A stretch of DNA of 64,000 nucleotides from Nocardia aobensis NBRC 100429 (GCF_000308375.1 NZ_BAFQ01000142.1:46606-110605); one strand, 5' to 3'; positions 36,128-46,293 are shown, counted from the first letter of the stretch. The notes: generated by a model not told the origin, from the sequence alone. Made by a program: numbers and translations.

Positions 36128-37204
36128 ATGCCGGTGAGCGAACGCGTCTCCACCCGAAAGCCCAAGACCCGCAAGCGCACCAGTGCGCGCCGGCTCGCGC
36201 TCGGCGGTGCGGCCGCGGGCGCCGTGGCCCTCCTGGTCACCGGCTGCGGCACCGGGGGCGACGACGCGTCGAGTTCGATCGTCCGGACCACCACCAATAT
36301 CGCCGGCGCGAGCGTGGTCGGCATCGAGCGCGACACCACCCACGCCTGCGCCCTGCCCAGCGCCCCCGACCAGACCTCGGGCACCCACACGGTGGCGGGA
36401 ACCCAGGTGCCCGCGGATCCGAAACGCATTGTCGTGCTGGATACCGCCGCGCTGGACGCGGTCTGCGCGGTGGGCCTGTGGGAGCGGGTCGTCGGCGCGA
36501 CCACCGCGGCCGGACCGGCGCCGCAGCCGAACTATCTGGGCACCGGCGTCCTGAAGATCCCGAGCGTGGGGTCCTCGGGGGCGGTGGACACGGCCAAAAT
36601 CTCCGCGCTGCAACCGGATCTGATTCTCGGCGCCGCGGGTGACGGGGATCTCGCCGCACTGCGCGGGATCGCCCCGACCGTGCTGGTCGACCATCGAGGC
36701 TGGCAGGACGATTTCACCGCTTACGCCGAGGCTCTGGGACGCGGATCGGCCGGCGCGAAGGCGCTCGCGGACTACCGCACCGACGCCCGCGAAACCGGGG
36801 CCTCGATCGCCGCCAACCTGTCGCAGGCGTCGGTGATCCGCTTCTCTCCCAAGGATATTCAGGTCCAGGGCACCGACACGTTCGCGGGACAGGTACTCAC
36901 CGACGCGGGCGTGCAGCGCCCCGGCGCCCAGCGCGATCGCTCGTTCACGGTGGACAGCCTCGCCACCGAAAGCGACCGCAACAAGATCGAGGGCGACATC
37001 ATCTATCTGATGTTCGACGGCCCCGACGGTAAAAGCCACGGCGAATCAGTGATGAAGGGCGACGACTGGAAAGCGCTCGGCGCCGTCTCCGACAAGCGCG
37101 ATTTCGCCGTCGAGGACGACCTCTGGCACGGTTCCGGGCTCACCGCCGCGCGGGCGATCCTCGACGACCTGCGCAAGACGCTCAACGGGTATGTGACGGA
37201 CTGA
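36128..37204 (+). CDS. Iron-siderophore-type ABC substrate-binding lipoprotein (FecB-like)
   Basis: 358 residues from ATG 36128. Signal peptide with twin-Arg-like basic start ([19 protein letters not shown]) and the lipobox LVTGC, so it is lipid-anchored outside the membrane. The class III binding-protein fold is visible: [62 protein letters not shown] and the long helix hinge [11 protein letters not shown]. It resembles FecB (Rv3044), which binds iron-siderophores in mycobacteria. No permease genes lie nearby. TACCCT at 36115-36120 could be a -10 box placing the start at or close to the ATG; no ribosome site is seen. Confidence 0.88.
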   Translation: MPVSERVSTRKPKTRKRTSARRLALGGAAAGAVALLVTGCGTGGDDASSSIVRTTTNIAGASVVGIERDTTHACALPSAPDQTSGTHTVAGTQVPADPKRIVVLDTAALDAVCAVGLWERVVGATTAAGPAPQPNYLGTGVLKIPSVGSSGAVDTAKISALQPDLILGAAGDGDLAALRGIAPTVLVDHRGWQDDFTAYAEALGRGSAGAKALADYRTDARETGASIAANLSQASVIRFSPKDIQVQGTDTFAGQVLTDAGVQRPGAQRDRSFTVDSLATESDRNKIEGDIIYLMFDGPDGKSHGESVMKGDDWKALGAVSDKRDFAVEDDLWHGSGLTAARAILDDLRKTLNGYVTD

Positions 37205-37237
37205 GCCGGTGAGGCGCGGCAGGCGGCGCGCCCCGGT

Positions 37238-37738
37238 TCAACGACCGTCCGCGTCGCCCGCCTGTCTCTCGATACGCGAGGACGTTTTCGGCCGGCCCGG
37301 CGGTGGTCGGCGCGGATCGTCGGCGGCCGCGCGTGGGCGTAGCGCGTAGGCGGGCACCAACTGGTCGGTGAGATGCAGCGGCGCCCGCCCGTCCGCGTAA
37401 CAGACCGAGAAATTCACCCGGCCCAGCCATTCGCCGCTGAACGAGGGCACCCAGTGCGTCAACGTCCCCGGCCGCTCCCCCGTCATATCCAGCCCCGCCC
37501 CGTTGACGTGCCGGGGCGTGCCCGGATCCCGGATGAGAATCGCGTCCAACCGCACCCACACCGGTTTCGGCGGCTGCACGAGCACCCGGTAGTAATAGCC
37601 GGCCTCGTTCGGATACTGCAGCTGCGGTTCGGTCCCCTCGGTCCGCGGAACGCCGTCCGGAAGCCGTCGCGGCGCCCGGCCGGAGAACCCATCGCCCGTC
37701 CCCTCCGACGACACACCCCTACCGGCACTCGAACACAT
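37238..37738 (-). CDS. Hypothetical protein
   Basis: About 166 residues from ATG 37738; an ATG further up (37774) is possible. I do not recognise a family. The middle part is well formed (NEAGYYYRVLVQPPKPVWVRLDAILIRD and GTLTHWVPSFSGEWLGRVNFSVCYADG) with hydrophobic/aromatic beta-type strands, and the two ends are Gly/Pro/Arg-rich and probably disordered. There is no signal peptide or membrane helix. It lies between a convergent FecB-like gene and a divergent kinase gene. The real coding frame is supported by the ordered middle segment and strong G/C third positions. Confidence 0.55.
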   Translation of the reverse strand: MCSSAGRGVSSEGTGDGFSGRAPRRLPDGVPRTEGTEPQLQYPNEAGYYYRVLVQPPKPVWVRLDAILIRDPGTPRHVNGAGLDMTGERPGTLTHWVPSFSGEWLGRVNFSVCYADGRAPLHLTDQLVPAYALRPRAAADDPRRPPPGRPKTSSRIERQAGDADGR

Positions 37739-37815
37739 ATTCGAATAATACCGAGCGGTCGGCCCGATCGACACTCACCCCACCACATCCGGGCTGCACC
37801 TCGTCCGCGCACGTC

Positions 37816-38388
37816 ATGATGGGACGGGTGGGCAGACTTCTCGTGCTGGTGAACGGTCTTCCGGGCGCCGGCAAATCGACCGTCGGACAGGCGCTGGCGC
37901 GAGTCCTGGGCGCCCGATTCCTCTCGAAGGACACGGTCAAGGAGGCGCTGGCAGCCTGCGTCGACGCCCCCGCCGATCTCCCGGATCTGGGCGGCGTGGC
38001 GATGGACGCGGTCTGGTCACTGGCGCGAACCAGTCCCACCTCGGTCGTCATCGATTCCTGGTGGTTCGCACCGCGCGACCGGGAATTCGCCCGCGCCGGT
38101 ATCGAGAAGGTAGGCGCGGACCGGGCCGTCGAAGTCTGGTGCGACGTGCCGGCGGCGGTGGCGAGGGCCCGCTACACGCGGCGGCGCCGCGCCGACTTCT
38201 TCCACGACAACGAGCGCCTGAGCACGCATTGGGACCTCTGGGCGGACCAGGCGACACCCTTGGGACTCGTCCCGCTCGTCGTCGTCGACACGACCATCCC
38301 GGTCGACTACGCCGATTTGGCCGAACGGATCGACCGAGCCACCGAGCCCGGGCGGGCATCGAATCTTGTTCCACCCCAGCGCACTTGA
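37816..38388 (+). CDS. P-loop small-molecule kinase-like protein
   Basis: 190 residues; two ATG codons in a row (37816, 37819). Walker A VNGLPGAGKSTVGQALA (about 12-28), then FLSKDTVKEALA and VVIDSWWF, a Walker B-like strand, and the lid YTRRRRADFF. The layout matches AAA_33 / zeta-toxin-like or chloramphenicol-phosphotransferase-like kinases, which phosphorylate small molecules or sugars. No antitoxin-like gene is adjacent, so a toxin role is not supported. Substrate unknown. Followed by a 157-base gap with no gene that I can see. Confidence 0.8.
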   Translation: MMGRVGRLLVLVNGLPGAGKSTVGQALARVLGARFLSKDTVKEALAACVDAPADLPDLGGVAMDAVWSLARTSPTSVVIDSWWFAPRDREFARAGIEKVGADRAVEVWCDVPAAVARARYTRRRRADFFHDNERLSTHWDLWADQATPLGLVPLVVVDTTIPVDYADLAERIDRATEPGRASNLVPPQRT

Positions 38389-38545
38389 CCGATCACAGCT
38401 TCGGCGGCGACCGGAGCCTCCGCCCACCCGAACACCTCGGCGACGCGGACAACGTCGGAGCGCTTGCGCACAGCGCCTCAGCCTCGACTACACCTGTTGC
38501 CGCCATCCGATCGTCGACCGCGGAGCCCTCGGGATGTCACCAACC

Positions 38546-38920
38546 TCAGGCGCGGTCGTGAATGGTGACGGCATATCCGTCGGGATCGGCGAAGGTGAAG
38601 GTTCGCCCGAAGGGGCCGTCGACGGGTGCGGCGAGGATCGAGACTCCGGCCGCGGCCAGATGATCGTGCATGTGCTGCGCGTCGCCGGCGTGCAGCCACA
38701 GTGCGACACCGGCACCCGGGCGCGGCGCGACGGCATCGAGATCGACGCCCGGCAGCGGCGTCCGCACCGCGAAAGACACCGGGGCCGTGTCGAATACGAC
38801 CGCACCGGGCGGGCTCGCCGGAGCGCGGCGCAATCCGAGATGCGTCTCGTAGAACTCGGCCGCCGCATCCACATCACGCACCTGCAGGGCGATGAAGTCG
38901 GGTCCGGTCACAGTAGACAT
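38546..38920 (-). CDS. VOC (glyoxalase/bleomycin resistance) family protein
   Basis: 124 residues. AGGAG lies 7 bases before ATG 38920. Two beta-alpha-beta-beta-beta repeats: FIALQVRDVDAAAEFYETHLGLR and, in the second half, MHDHLAAAGVSILAAPVDGPFGRTFTFADPDGYAVTIHD. The fold binds a metal or a small hydrophobic molecule; family members are glyoxalases, dioxygenases or drug-binding proteins. It is divergent from a MarR gene with two long operators between them, so it is very likely the regulator's target and may detoxify its inducer. Confidence 0.9.
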   Translation of the reverse strand: MSTVTGPDFIALQVRDVDAAAEFYETHLGLRRAPASPPGAVVFDTAPVSFAVRTPLPGVDLDAVAPRPGAGVALWLHAGDAQHMHDHLAAAGVSILAAPVDGPFGRTFTFADPDGYAVTIHDRA

Positions 38921-38930
38921 GAGCTTTCTC

Positions 38931-38980
38931 CTTCTATGTCAGGGTTCTGACATAGAAGGATATGTCAGAATCCTGACATG
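38931..38980. promoter_or_regulatory. Twin MarR operators between the VOC and MarR genes
   Basis: Site 1 is a perfect palindrome with 12-bp arms and a 4-base centre (38931-38958, core TATGTCAG-GGTT-CTGACATA). Site 2 repeats the core (TATGTCAG-AATC-CTGACATG, 38961-38980) and includes the ATG start of marR. Site centres are 26 bases apart. Together they occupy the 57-base divergent gap and explain mutual control. Confidence 0.85.
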
Positions 38981-39424
38981 TCGCAAGAGCAGGTGGACCT
39001 CGATTCGTCCGTGGGTTATGTCCTCAAACAGGCCGCCGCCGCCTTGCGCGGCGCCATGGACACCGCCCTGCGGCCGTTGGGCCTGAGCGTGCCGCAATAC
39101 GCGTGCCTCGAACTGCTGGGTCAGCGACCGGGCCTGTCCGCCGCGGAGCTGGCTCGCGGCGCGTTCGTCACACGCCAGTCCATGCATACGGTGCTGCAAG
39201 GTCTGGAGGATCGCGGTCTCCTGGAACGTCCGTCCGCCGCACCGCACGGGCGGGCCTTACCGACTCGGCTCACCGACGAGGGCACCTGCCTGCTCGCGCG
39301 GGCCAGTCACCTCGTCGCCGAGGTCGAAGGCCGGATGATCGCGGCCCTGCCCGCCGGCAACGCAGCACGCCTGCACCGAGACCTGACCACGTGCGCGGAA
39401 GCACTCGATCCGACGAAGCACTGA
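38978..39424 (+). CDS. MarR-family transcriptional regulator
   Basis: 148 residues. Winged helix with LRPLGLSVPQYACLELLGQRPGLSAAELARGAFVTRQSMHTVLQGLEDRGLLER and the wing PHGRALPTRLTDEG, as expected for the MarR family. The start codon lies inside the second operator, and no Shine-Dalgarno is present, so the message is probably leaderless and its own product blocks it. Divergent from the VOC gene. Ligand unknown; probably a phenolic or electrophilic compound by analogy with the family. Confidence 0.92.
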   Translation: MSQEQVDLDSSVGYVLKQAAAALRGAMDTALRPLGLSVPQYACLELLGQRPGLSAAELARGAFVTRQSMHTVLQGLEDRGLLERPSAAPHGRALPTRLTDEGTCLLARASHLVAEVEGRMIAALPAGNAARLHRDLTTCAEALDPTKH

Positions 39425-39441
39425 ACGACTCCATCCACCCC

Positions 39442-39467
39442 GAGGGCCGACCGGCACACCGGCCCTC
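39442..39467 (+). terminator. Hairpin terminator after marR
   Basis: Arms GAGGGCCG (39442-39449) and CGGCCCTC (39460-39467) with a 10-base loop, 17 bases after the marR stop. Confidence 0.5.
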
Positions 39468-39480
39468 CCTACATAAGCGA

Positions 39481-39514
39481 AACCCGGACGTACGCAATGC
39501 GATACGCCCGGGTT
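39481..39514. terminator. Hairpin terminator serving nrdF (and marR)
   Basis: AACCCGGACGTACGCA (39481-39496) pairs with TGCGATACGCCCGGGTT (39498-39514), with one mismatch and one bulge. It lies 18 bases past the nrdF stop on the minus strand and is the second hairpin after marR on the plus strand. Confidence 0.7.
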
Positions 39515-39532
39515 CTCATGTGAGAGCGAAAC

Positions 39533-40501
<969 letters not shown>

Positions 40502-40541
40502 TCACTCACCCTTCCCGCTTCGCCGGTCATTGTACGCTCGG

Positions 40542-40589
40542 ACACTACTCCTAGTGGACCTCCGCTCAGCACAGCACAAGAGCTTGTGT
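40542..40589 (-). promoter_or_regulatory. NrdR double box upstream of nrdF
   Basis: Box 1 ACACTACTCCTAGTGG (40542-40557) and box 2 GCACAAGAGCTTGTGT (40574-40589) are imperfect palindromes with CAC/GTG ends. Their centres are 32 bases apart (three helical turns), the spacing known for NrdR tandem boxes. They lie 47-94 bases upstream of the nrdF start. Box 1 is nearly identical to a box upstream of nrdH. Confidence 0.8.
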
Positions 40590-40851
40590 CTCCCATGTCC
40601 TGGGCAAATGCGTTCCGGGGTGGGAAGTTCCACACCGCGGCCGCGAGCGAATGACGAGCGCGCGATGCACAGGCTACTGCCGCCGCCACGATCGCAGCAA
40701 TGATGCCGAGAGTTTGCCGGGGACGTGCCTGCCATTCGGCGCAGACCGCCACATGCCCGCAGGCATCGATGGTCCCGGACGGGGTTCGCTCCCGACCGAG
40801 ACTCGGACCCTCGACCCGGCGACCGTTTCGCACACCGGTGGTGTGCACTAA

Positions 40852-40909
40852 TCGTGCAAACCTCGTCGGCTTCAGCAGTTTTCTCACATTTTCGCTGAGG
40901 TTTGCACGA
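40852..40909. repeat. 13-bp perfect inverted repeat in the nrdF-GNAT gap
   Basis: TCGTGCAAACCTC (40852-40864) and GAGGTTTGCACGA (40897-40909) flank a 32-base loop with several T runs. A second palindrome CACACC-GGT-GGTGTG (40831-40845) lies just before. The 496-base gap 40496-40991 otherwise contains the nrdF promoter boxes and no gene that I can see. The repeat could be two operator half-sites or a stem-loop in the leader of the downstream GNAT gene (start 40992). Confidence 0.6.
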
Positions 40910-40991
40910 AAAGTTCGCCCTACAGCACAGTCGGTCCTACCTGTCGTGATGACACCCCGTTCATCGCGCCCCCGCGCCGAGAGGATGCCGT

Positions 40992-41390
40992 ATGAACCCC
41001 GATCTCCGCGTACGTTTCGCTGTCGACGACGAGGCCCTCTCGCGGCTGCACGCGGACGCATTCGGCGGTGACCGGACAGTGGTGCCCTGGCAGGCGCGCC
41101 TGGAACGGCACAGCCGGTCATGGGTCGGCGCGTTCGTCGGTGAGCGACTCGTCGGGTTCGTGCACGCAGTATGGGACGGGGGAAACCACGCCTTCCTCCT
41201 CGACACCGCGGTCGCCCCGGATCTCCACCGGCAGAGCATCGGATCCGACCTGGTGAAGACCCTGGTCGGCGACCTGCGTGAACTCGGTATCGAATGGCTC
41301 CACGTCGATTTCGAACCTCACCTGCACAGCTTCTATCGCGACGCATGCGGATTTCGCGCCACCGACGCCGGCCTGCTACGACTGAACTGA
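40992..41390 (+). CDS. GNAT family N-acetyltransferase
   Basis: 132 residues. The GNAT core is present: VGAFVGERLVGFVHAVWDG, FLLDTAVAPDLHRQSIGSDLVKTLV (the R-x2-G-x-G/A-like acetyl-CoA loop in QSIGSDL), and HLHSFYRDACGFRATDAGLLRL at the end. The HRQSIG variant of the CoA loop is slightly unusual. Substrate unknown. Its last 15 bases overlap the end of the convergent hydrolase gene. Confidence 0.88.
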   Translation: MNPDLRVRFAVDDEALSRLHADAFGGDRTVVPWQARLERHSRSWVGAFVGERLVGFVHAVWDGGNHAFLLDTAVAPDLHRQSIGSDLVKTLVGDLRELGIEWLHVDFEPHLHSFYRDACGFRATDAGLLRLN

Positions 41391-42068
41391 CACCGAACTC
41401 CGTTCGCCGAGCAGCAGTTCGGCCACGGCGTGCGGGGCCTCGTGCATCGCGTCGTGGCCGGTCGGGAGGTCGTGGACCAGCCATTCGGGGTCGGCTTGCA
41501 GGCGGGTGCGGAGGCCGGCGAAAGGGGTGTGGTCTTCCCAGCCGGAGCAGTAGACGAACTCTCGGCGCGGGACTCGGGCGAATGCCCCGGTGAGCCGGAT
41601 CGTCTGCATGAAGGACGCGAGGGGGTGGGGGCGGCGGCGGGCGTCGCCGTTGCCGGGCGGGCGGACCGCGTAGCCGGTGGTCGCGGCGCCCGCGGCGAGG
41701 ACCTCGCGGAAGTAGTCGTTCGTTGCGGACCAGCACGATTCGCCGTCGCGGGGGACGTACGCGTCGAGATGCACCAGGCGCGAGATCCGGCCGCCGGCGC
41801 GGTCGGCGGCCGCGGCGATCACCATTCCGCCGTAACTGTGACCGACCAGCGTCACGTCGGTGAGGCGGGCGCGGTCGAGGAACCGCACGACGTCGTCGGC
41901 GTGGGTGTCGAGGGTGGTCGTCGCGACCGTCGCGGCGTCGTCGTCCGGCCGCAGACCGGTCAGGGTCAAGGCGTGGACGGTGTGACCGGCTTGCTCCAGG
42001 AGTGGAACCACCGTCTCGAACGACCAGGAACCCTTCCAACCGCCGGGCACCAAAACGTATGTCCCCAT
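41376..42068 (-). CDS. Alpha/beta hydrolase
   Basis: 230 residues from ATG 42068 (MGTYVLVPGGWKGSWSF). The fold is clear: oxyanion loop VLVPGGWKGSW, nucleophile elbow VGHSYGGMVIAAAA with the catalytic Ser, and catalytic His in LPTGHDAMHEAPHAVAELL. It belongs to the small esterase group related to plant methyl-esterase/salicylate-binding-protein-like hydrolases. Substrate unknown. The ribosome site is weak and the alternative starts upstream to 42107 are poorly supported. Confidence 0.88.
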   Translation of the reverse strand: MGTYVLVPGGWKGSWSFETVVPLLEQAGHTVHALTLTGLRPDDDAATVATTTLDTHADDVVRFLDRARLTDVTLVGHSYGGMVIAAAADRAGGRISRLVHLDAYVPRDGESCWSATNDYFREVLAAGAATTGYAVRPPGNGDARRRPHPLASFMQTIRLTGAFARVPRREFVYCSGWEDHTPFAGLRTRLQADPEWLVHDLPTGHDAMHEAPHAVAELLLGERSSVSVQS

Positions 42069-42246
42069 GTGCTTTTCCCACTTTCTCCAGCCGCGGAGTC
42101 GAGGCACGCTACCTCGATCACTTCGCGTGGAGACAGTCTCACCGGCGAGGAGTGTGGCTTGCTACCGATAGAAAGCCATGTGATACCTGTTCACCGCCAA
42201 CCTCGGCGGGCGCCCTGTACCTGCTCCCGAAGTGCGCAGTCCCGGT

Positions 42247-43713
42247 TCAGATTCCCAGTACGAGTTTCGCGGTCGTGAAGTAGATGATCAGCCCGGTCGC
42301 ATCGACCAGCGTCGTCACCATGGGCGCGGAGATGACCGCCGGGTCGATGCGTAATTTCTTGGCCAGCAACGGCATCGTGCCGCCGATGGTCGCCGCCCAG
42401 CCACAGATGATCACCAGGGTGATGCCGACGACCAGCGCGATCTGCGCGCCGACGAACGCCGCGCCGATGACCATGCCGACCACCGCGAGCATCGAGCCCA
42501 GCACCAATCCGACCCGGCATTCGCGCCAGATGACCTTCAGCAGATCCGACACCCGCACCTCGCCGACGGCCAAGGCCCGCACGCACGAGGTCGCCGCCTG
42601 CGCACCGGCATTGCCGCCAGCGCCGATCAGCAGCGGAATGAACAGCGCCAGATGCGCGGCCTGGGCCAGCGTCGCCTCGAACGCGTCGGTGACCGTGACC
42701 GTCAGGGTGGCCGCGACCAGCAGCAACAGCAACCACATCGCGCGGTAGCGGGCCAGCTGGAACACACCGGCGGCCATGTAATGCCCGGACCAGGGGCTGG
42801 CACCGGCCTGCCGTGCCACATCCTCGCTGTCGGCGGCCTCGATGACCTCGACCGCGTCGTCGATGGTCAGCAGTCCGACCAGCCGGTCCTCACTGTCGAC
42901 GACCGGCAGGTTGATCAGGTTGGTCTCGCGCATGAGCCGCGCCGCCTTCTCCGCGGCATCGGTCGCGCGGGCGAAAACCGGTGCGCTGACGACGAGTTCG
43001 GTCAGCATCGTGCCGGGATCGCTGAGGACCAGTTCACGCATCTCGACCACGCCGGTGAGCCGGCGACCGCCGTCCACCACCGGCAGCGTGTACACGGTCT
43101 CCGCATGCGCGCCCTTGGCGCGAACCACCCGCAGCGCCTGTTCGACGGTCAGATCACAATGCAGCGCAACGACTTCCGGCGTCATGTAGCGACCGACCGA
43201 ACCCTCGGGGTAGCCGAGCAGCGCCGCGGTCATCCGCCGTTCGCGCGGGCTCAGCCCGGCCAGCACCTTCTTCGCGACCGTGGCGGGGGCCTCGCGCAGC
43301 ATCCGGGCCCGGTCGTCGGGGTCCATGCCTTCGACCAGTTCCCGGAAGCTCTGGTCGCGCATTCCGGACAGGATCTGCTGCTGGTCGACCGGCTCGAGCT
43401 CCTCGAACACCGCCAGCGCCCGGTCCTTGTCGAGCAGCCGGAACGCGATGCCGGCGTGCACGGCGTCCATGCGCGCGAGTTCGTCGGCGATCCGATGCGG
43501 GACGTGGTCGTCCAGCCAGTTCAGCGCGGCGTCGACACGACGGTCGTCGATGAGGTCGCGGAGCGAGATGTGATCCGAATGCTGTTCGGTGACAGTCGTT
43601 TCGGCGGTGGCGGCACTGCGGACCGCCGTATCGGCCTGCGTAGGGGTGGCCGCGTGTCCGTCATCCGGGGCATCAGGGCGTGCGGGCGCGGCAAAGAACA
43701 GATCGGTCGACAT
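42247..43713 (-). CDS. mgtE: Magnesium transporter MgtE
   Basis: 488 residues from ATG 43713. The N-terminal MgtE-N helical domain (about 50-160; ELARMDAVHAGIAFRLLDKDRALAVFEEL) is followed by two CBS domains (about 175-295; YMTPEVVALHCDLTVEQAL and DRLVGLLTIDDAVEVI) and five membrane helices (from AMWLLLLLVAATLTVTV). The selectivity-filter segment is PLLIGAGGNAGAQAATS. The channel imports Mg2+ and is gated by Mg2+ binding between N and CBS domains. A long, possibly structured leader lies upstream. Confidence 0.95.
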   Translation of the reverse strand: MSTDLFFAAPARPDAPDDGHAATPTQADTAVRSAATAETTVTEQHSDHISLRDLIDDRRVDAALNWLDDHVPHRIADELARMDAVHAGIAFRLLDKDRALAVFEELEPVDQQQILSGMRDQSFRELVEGMDPDDRARMLREAPATVAKKVLAGLSPRERRMTAALLGYPEGSVGRYMTPEVVALHCDLTVEQALRVVRAKGAHAETVYTLPVVDGGRRLTGVVEMRELVLSDPGTMLTELVVSAPVFARATDAAEKAARLMRETNLINLPVVDSEDRLVGLLTIDDAVEVIEAADSEDVARQAGASPWSGHYMAAGVFQLARYRAMWLLLLLVAATLTVTVTDAFEATLAQAAHLALFIPLLIGAGGNAGAQAATSCVRALAVGEVRVSDLLKVIWRECRVGLVLGSMLAVVGMVIGAAFVGAQIALVVGITLVIICGWAATIGGTMPLLAKKLRIDPAVISAPMVTTLVDATGLIIYFTTAKLVLGI

Positions 43714-44109
43714 GACAGAACCTCGGCATACTGCGAGTGGGTACGGGGTCACGGATCACACCGCGAGGCACCGACCTCGCCACCGAAAGCTCTACCGGCA
43801 GAACAGGAGGACGGCGCCGCGCGGCCTTCGACTCGGGGGTTCGCTACGCACAGCCACCCACCTCCTCATCGCCAGCACTTCACCGTCAGAGAATTTTCCG
43901 ATGCCATCCCGGCACCCCGATGACCTGCACCGTCGCCTGGTCACCGCCCGGACGCAGAGCGCCCGCATGCAGGTTACACCTCCGGTCGCCGCCGCGCCGA
44001 ACCACGACAGTCGGCACGTGCCGTCGAACTACTCCATGCCGTCGAACTACTCCGTGTTCGGTCATACGAACGGGCGCCCCGGCCGGAACCGCGGCGCCCG
44101 TCGACAACG
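43714..44109 (-). other. 396-base gap upstream of mgtE, candidate structured mRNA leader
   Basis: No coding frame with family features is visible. On the minus (mgtE) strand the sequence can fold: AGGAGG near 43861 pairs with CCTCCT near 43808, enclosing a GCCGCGCGGC hairpin; further down GCGAGG pairs with CCTCGC, about 50 bases before the start codon. Mg2+ transporters often have metal-sensing leaders. I could not find the conserved M-box core, so the type of element, if real, is unknown. The 3' end of nrdE borders the gap. Confidence 0.3.
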
Positions 44110-46293
44110 TCACAACATGCAGCTGACGCAGCCCTCCACCTCGGTGCCCTCCAACGCCATTTGGCGGATGCGGATGTAGTACAGGGTCTTGATTCCCTTG
44201 CGCCAGGCGTAGATCTGGGCCTTGTTGACATCGCGGGTGGTGGCGCTGTCCTTGAAGAACAAGGTCAGCGACAGGCCCTGGTCCACATGCTGGGTGGCCG
44301 CGGCGTAGGTGTCGATGATCTTCTCGTAGCCGATGTCGTAGGCGTCGGCGAAGTAGTCGAGATTGTCGTTGGTCAGGTAGGGGGCCGGGTAGTAGACGCG
44401 GCCGATCTTGCCTTCCTTGCGAATCTCGATCTTCGACGCCACCGGGTGAATCGAGCTGGTGGAGTGGTTGATGTAGGAGATCGATCCGGTCGGCGGCACC
44501 GCCTGCAGGTTCTGGTTGTAGATGCCGTGCTCCATGACCGAGGCCTTCAGCTCGCGCCAGTCCTCCTGGGTCGGGATGTGCACGCCCGCTTCGGCGAAGA
44601 TCTCCCGCACGCGGTCGGTCTTCGGCTCCCATGCCTGGTCGGTGTACTTGTCGAAGTATTCGCCGCTGGCGTACTTCGATTCCGGGAAACCACCGAAGGC
44701 CGTGCCGCGCTCGATGGCGAGCTTGTTGGACGCCCGCACCGCGTGGTAGGCGACGGTGTAGAAGTAGATGTTGGTGAAGTCCACACCTTCTTCGGATCCG
44801 TAGTGGACCCGTTCGCGCGCCAGATACCCGTGCAGGTTCATCTGGCCCAGGCCGATCGCGTGGGATTCGTTGTTGCCCTGTTCGATCGAGGGCACCGAAT
44901 AGATGTGGGTCTGATCCGAGACCGCGGTGAGCGCCCGGATCGCGACCTCGATGGTCTGCCCGAAATCCGGTGAGTCCATGGCCTTGGCGATATTGAGCGA
45001 ACCCAGGTTGCAGGAGATGTCCTTGCCGACCTTCGCGTAGGACAGGTCGTCGTTGAACACCGACGGCGTGGAGACCTGCAGGATCTCCGAGCACAGGTTG
45101 GAGTGGGTGATCTTGCCCTTGATCGGGTTGGCCCGGTTCACCGTGTCCTCGAACATGATGTAGGGGTAACCGGATTCGAACTGCAGCTCGGCGATGGTCT
45201 GGAAGAACTCGCGGGCGTTGATCTTCGACTTGCGGATGCGCTTGTCGTCGACCATCTCGTAGTACTTCTCGGTGACGTCGATATCGGCGAACGGCACACC
45301 GTAGATGCGCTCGACGTCGTAGGGCGAGAACAGGTACATGTCCTCGTTCTTCTTCGCCAGCTCGAAGGTGATGTCGGGAATCACCACACCCAGCGACAGC
45401 GTCTTGATGCGGATCTTCTCGTCCGCGTTCTCCCGCTTGGTGTCGAGGAAGCGGTAGATGTCGGGGTGGTGCGCGTGCAGGTACACCGCGCCCGCGCCCT
45501 GGCGCGCGCCGAGCTGATTGGCGTAGGAGAAGGAGTCCTCGAGCAGCTTCATGATGGGGATGACGCCGGAGGACTGGTTCTCGATCTTCTTGATCGGCGC
45601 GCCGTGCTCGCGAATGTTGCTCAGCAGCAACGCCACTCCGCCGCCACGCTTGGACAGCTGCAGCGCCGAGTTGATGGAGCGCCCGATGGACTCCATATTG
45701 TCCTCGATGCGCAGCAGGAAGCACGAGACCGGTTCGCCGCGCTGCTTCTTGCCCGAGTTCAGGAACGTCGGGGTGGCCGGCTGGAAGCGGCCGTCGATGA
45801 TCTCCTCGACGAGCTGCTGGGCGAGGATCTCGTCACCCGCGGCCAGGGTCAGCGCGACCATGCAGACCCGGTCCTCGAACCGCTCCAGATAGCGCTTCCC
45901 GTCGAAGGTCTTCAGCGTGTAGGACGTGTAGTACTTGAAGGCGCCGAGGAAGGTCGGGAACCGGAACTTCTTGGCGTAGGCCTGCTGGAACAGCTTCTTG
46001 ACGAAGGCCCGGCTGTACTGGTCGAGCACCTCGGGCTCGTAGTAGTTCTCCTCCACGAGGTAGTCGAGCTTCTCGTCGAGGTTGTGGAAGAACACGGTGT
46101 TCTGGTTGACATGCTGCAGGAAGTACTGCCGGGCGGCGGCGACATCCTTGTCGAACTGAATCTCGCCATTCGGTCCGTACAGATTCAGCATCGCGTTGAG
46201 CGCGTGATAGTCCAAGCCCTCGGTCGAGGTCTCGGTGCTGACCGGGCGCTCTAGGCGGGCCGTCTTTCCGGCCGGTGCTGTTGTCGTTGCCAA
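44110..46293 (-). CDS. nrdE: Class Ib ribonucleotide reductase alpha (catalytic) subunit
   Basis: 727 residues from a TTG start at 46293, which overlaps nrdI by 43 bases; no ATG or GTG exists between the upstream codons and the conserved [18 protein letters not shown] lies 5 bases before the TTG. Catalytic motifs: substrate-site Cys in [14 protein letters not shown], the NLCSEILQ thiyl-radical Cys block, [12 protein letters not shown], and the C-terminal redox pair VEGCVSCML reduced by NrdH. It reduces NDPs to dNDPs with NrdF. Corresponds to Rv3051c. Last gene of the nrdHIE operon. Confidence 0.96.
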   Translation of the reverse strand: MATTTAPAGKTARLERPVSTETSTEGLDYHALNAMLNLYGPNGEIQFDKDVAAARQYFLQHVNQNTVFFHNLDEKLDYLVEENYYEPEVLDQYSRAFVKKLFQQAYAKKFRFPTFLGAFKYYTSYTLKTFDGKRYLERFEDRVCMVALTLAAGDEILAQQLVEEIIDGRFQPATPTFLNSGKKQRGEPVSCFLLRIEDNMESIGRSINSALQLSKRGGGVALLLSNIREHGAPIKKIENQSSGVIPIMKLLEDSFSYANQLGARQGAGAVYLHAHHPDIYRFLDTKRENADEKIRIKTLSLGVVIPDITFELAKKNEDMYLFSPYDVERIYGVPFADIDVTEKYYEMVDDKRIRKSKINAREFFQTIAELQFESGYPYIMFEDTVNRANPIKGKITHSNLCSEILQVSTPSVFNDDLSYAKVGKDISCNLGSLNIAKAMDSPDFGQTIEVAIRALTAVSDQTHIYSVPSIEQGNNESHAIGLGQMNLHGYLARERVHYGSEEGVDFTNIYFYTVAYHAVRASNKLAIERGTAFGGFPESKYASGEYFDKYTDQAWEPKTDRVREIFAEAGVHIPTQEDWRELKASVMEHGIYNQNLQAVPPTGSISYINHSTSSIHPVASKIEIRKEGKIGRVYYPAPYLTNDNLDYFADAYDIGYEKIIDTYAAATQHVDQGLSLTLFFKDSATTRDVNKAQIYAWRKGIKTLYYIRIRQMALEGTEVEGCVSCML

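Noticed and set aside
37816..38388. Zeta-type toxin of a toxin-antitoxin pair
   Set aside because: The P-loop kinase resembles zeta-like folds, but no small antitoxin gene is adjacent; the upstream 166-residue protein is on the opposite strand.
43714..44109. Canonical M-box riboswitch before mgtE
   Set aside because: The conserved GGTGAGGCTCC and GACGCCAATGGGT segments are absent, so the element, if any, is not a standard M-box by eye.
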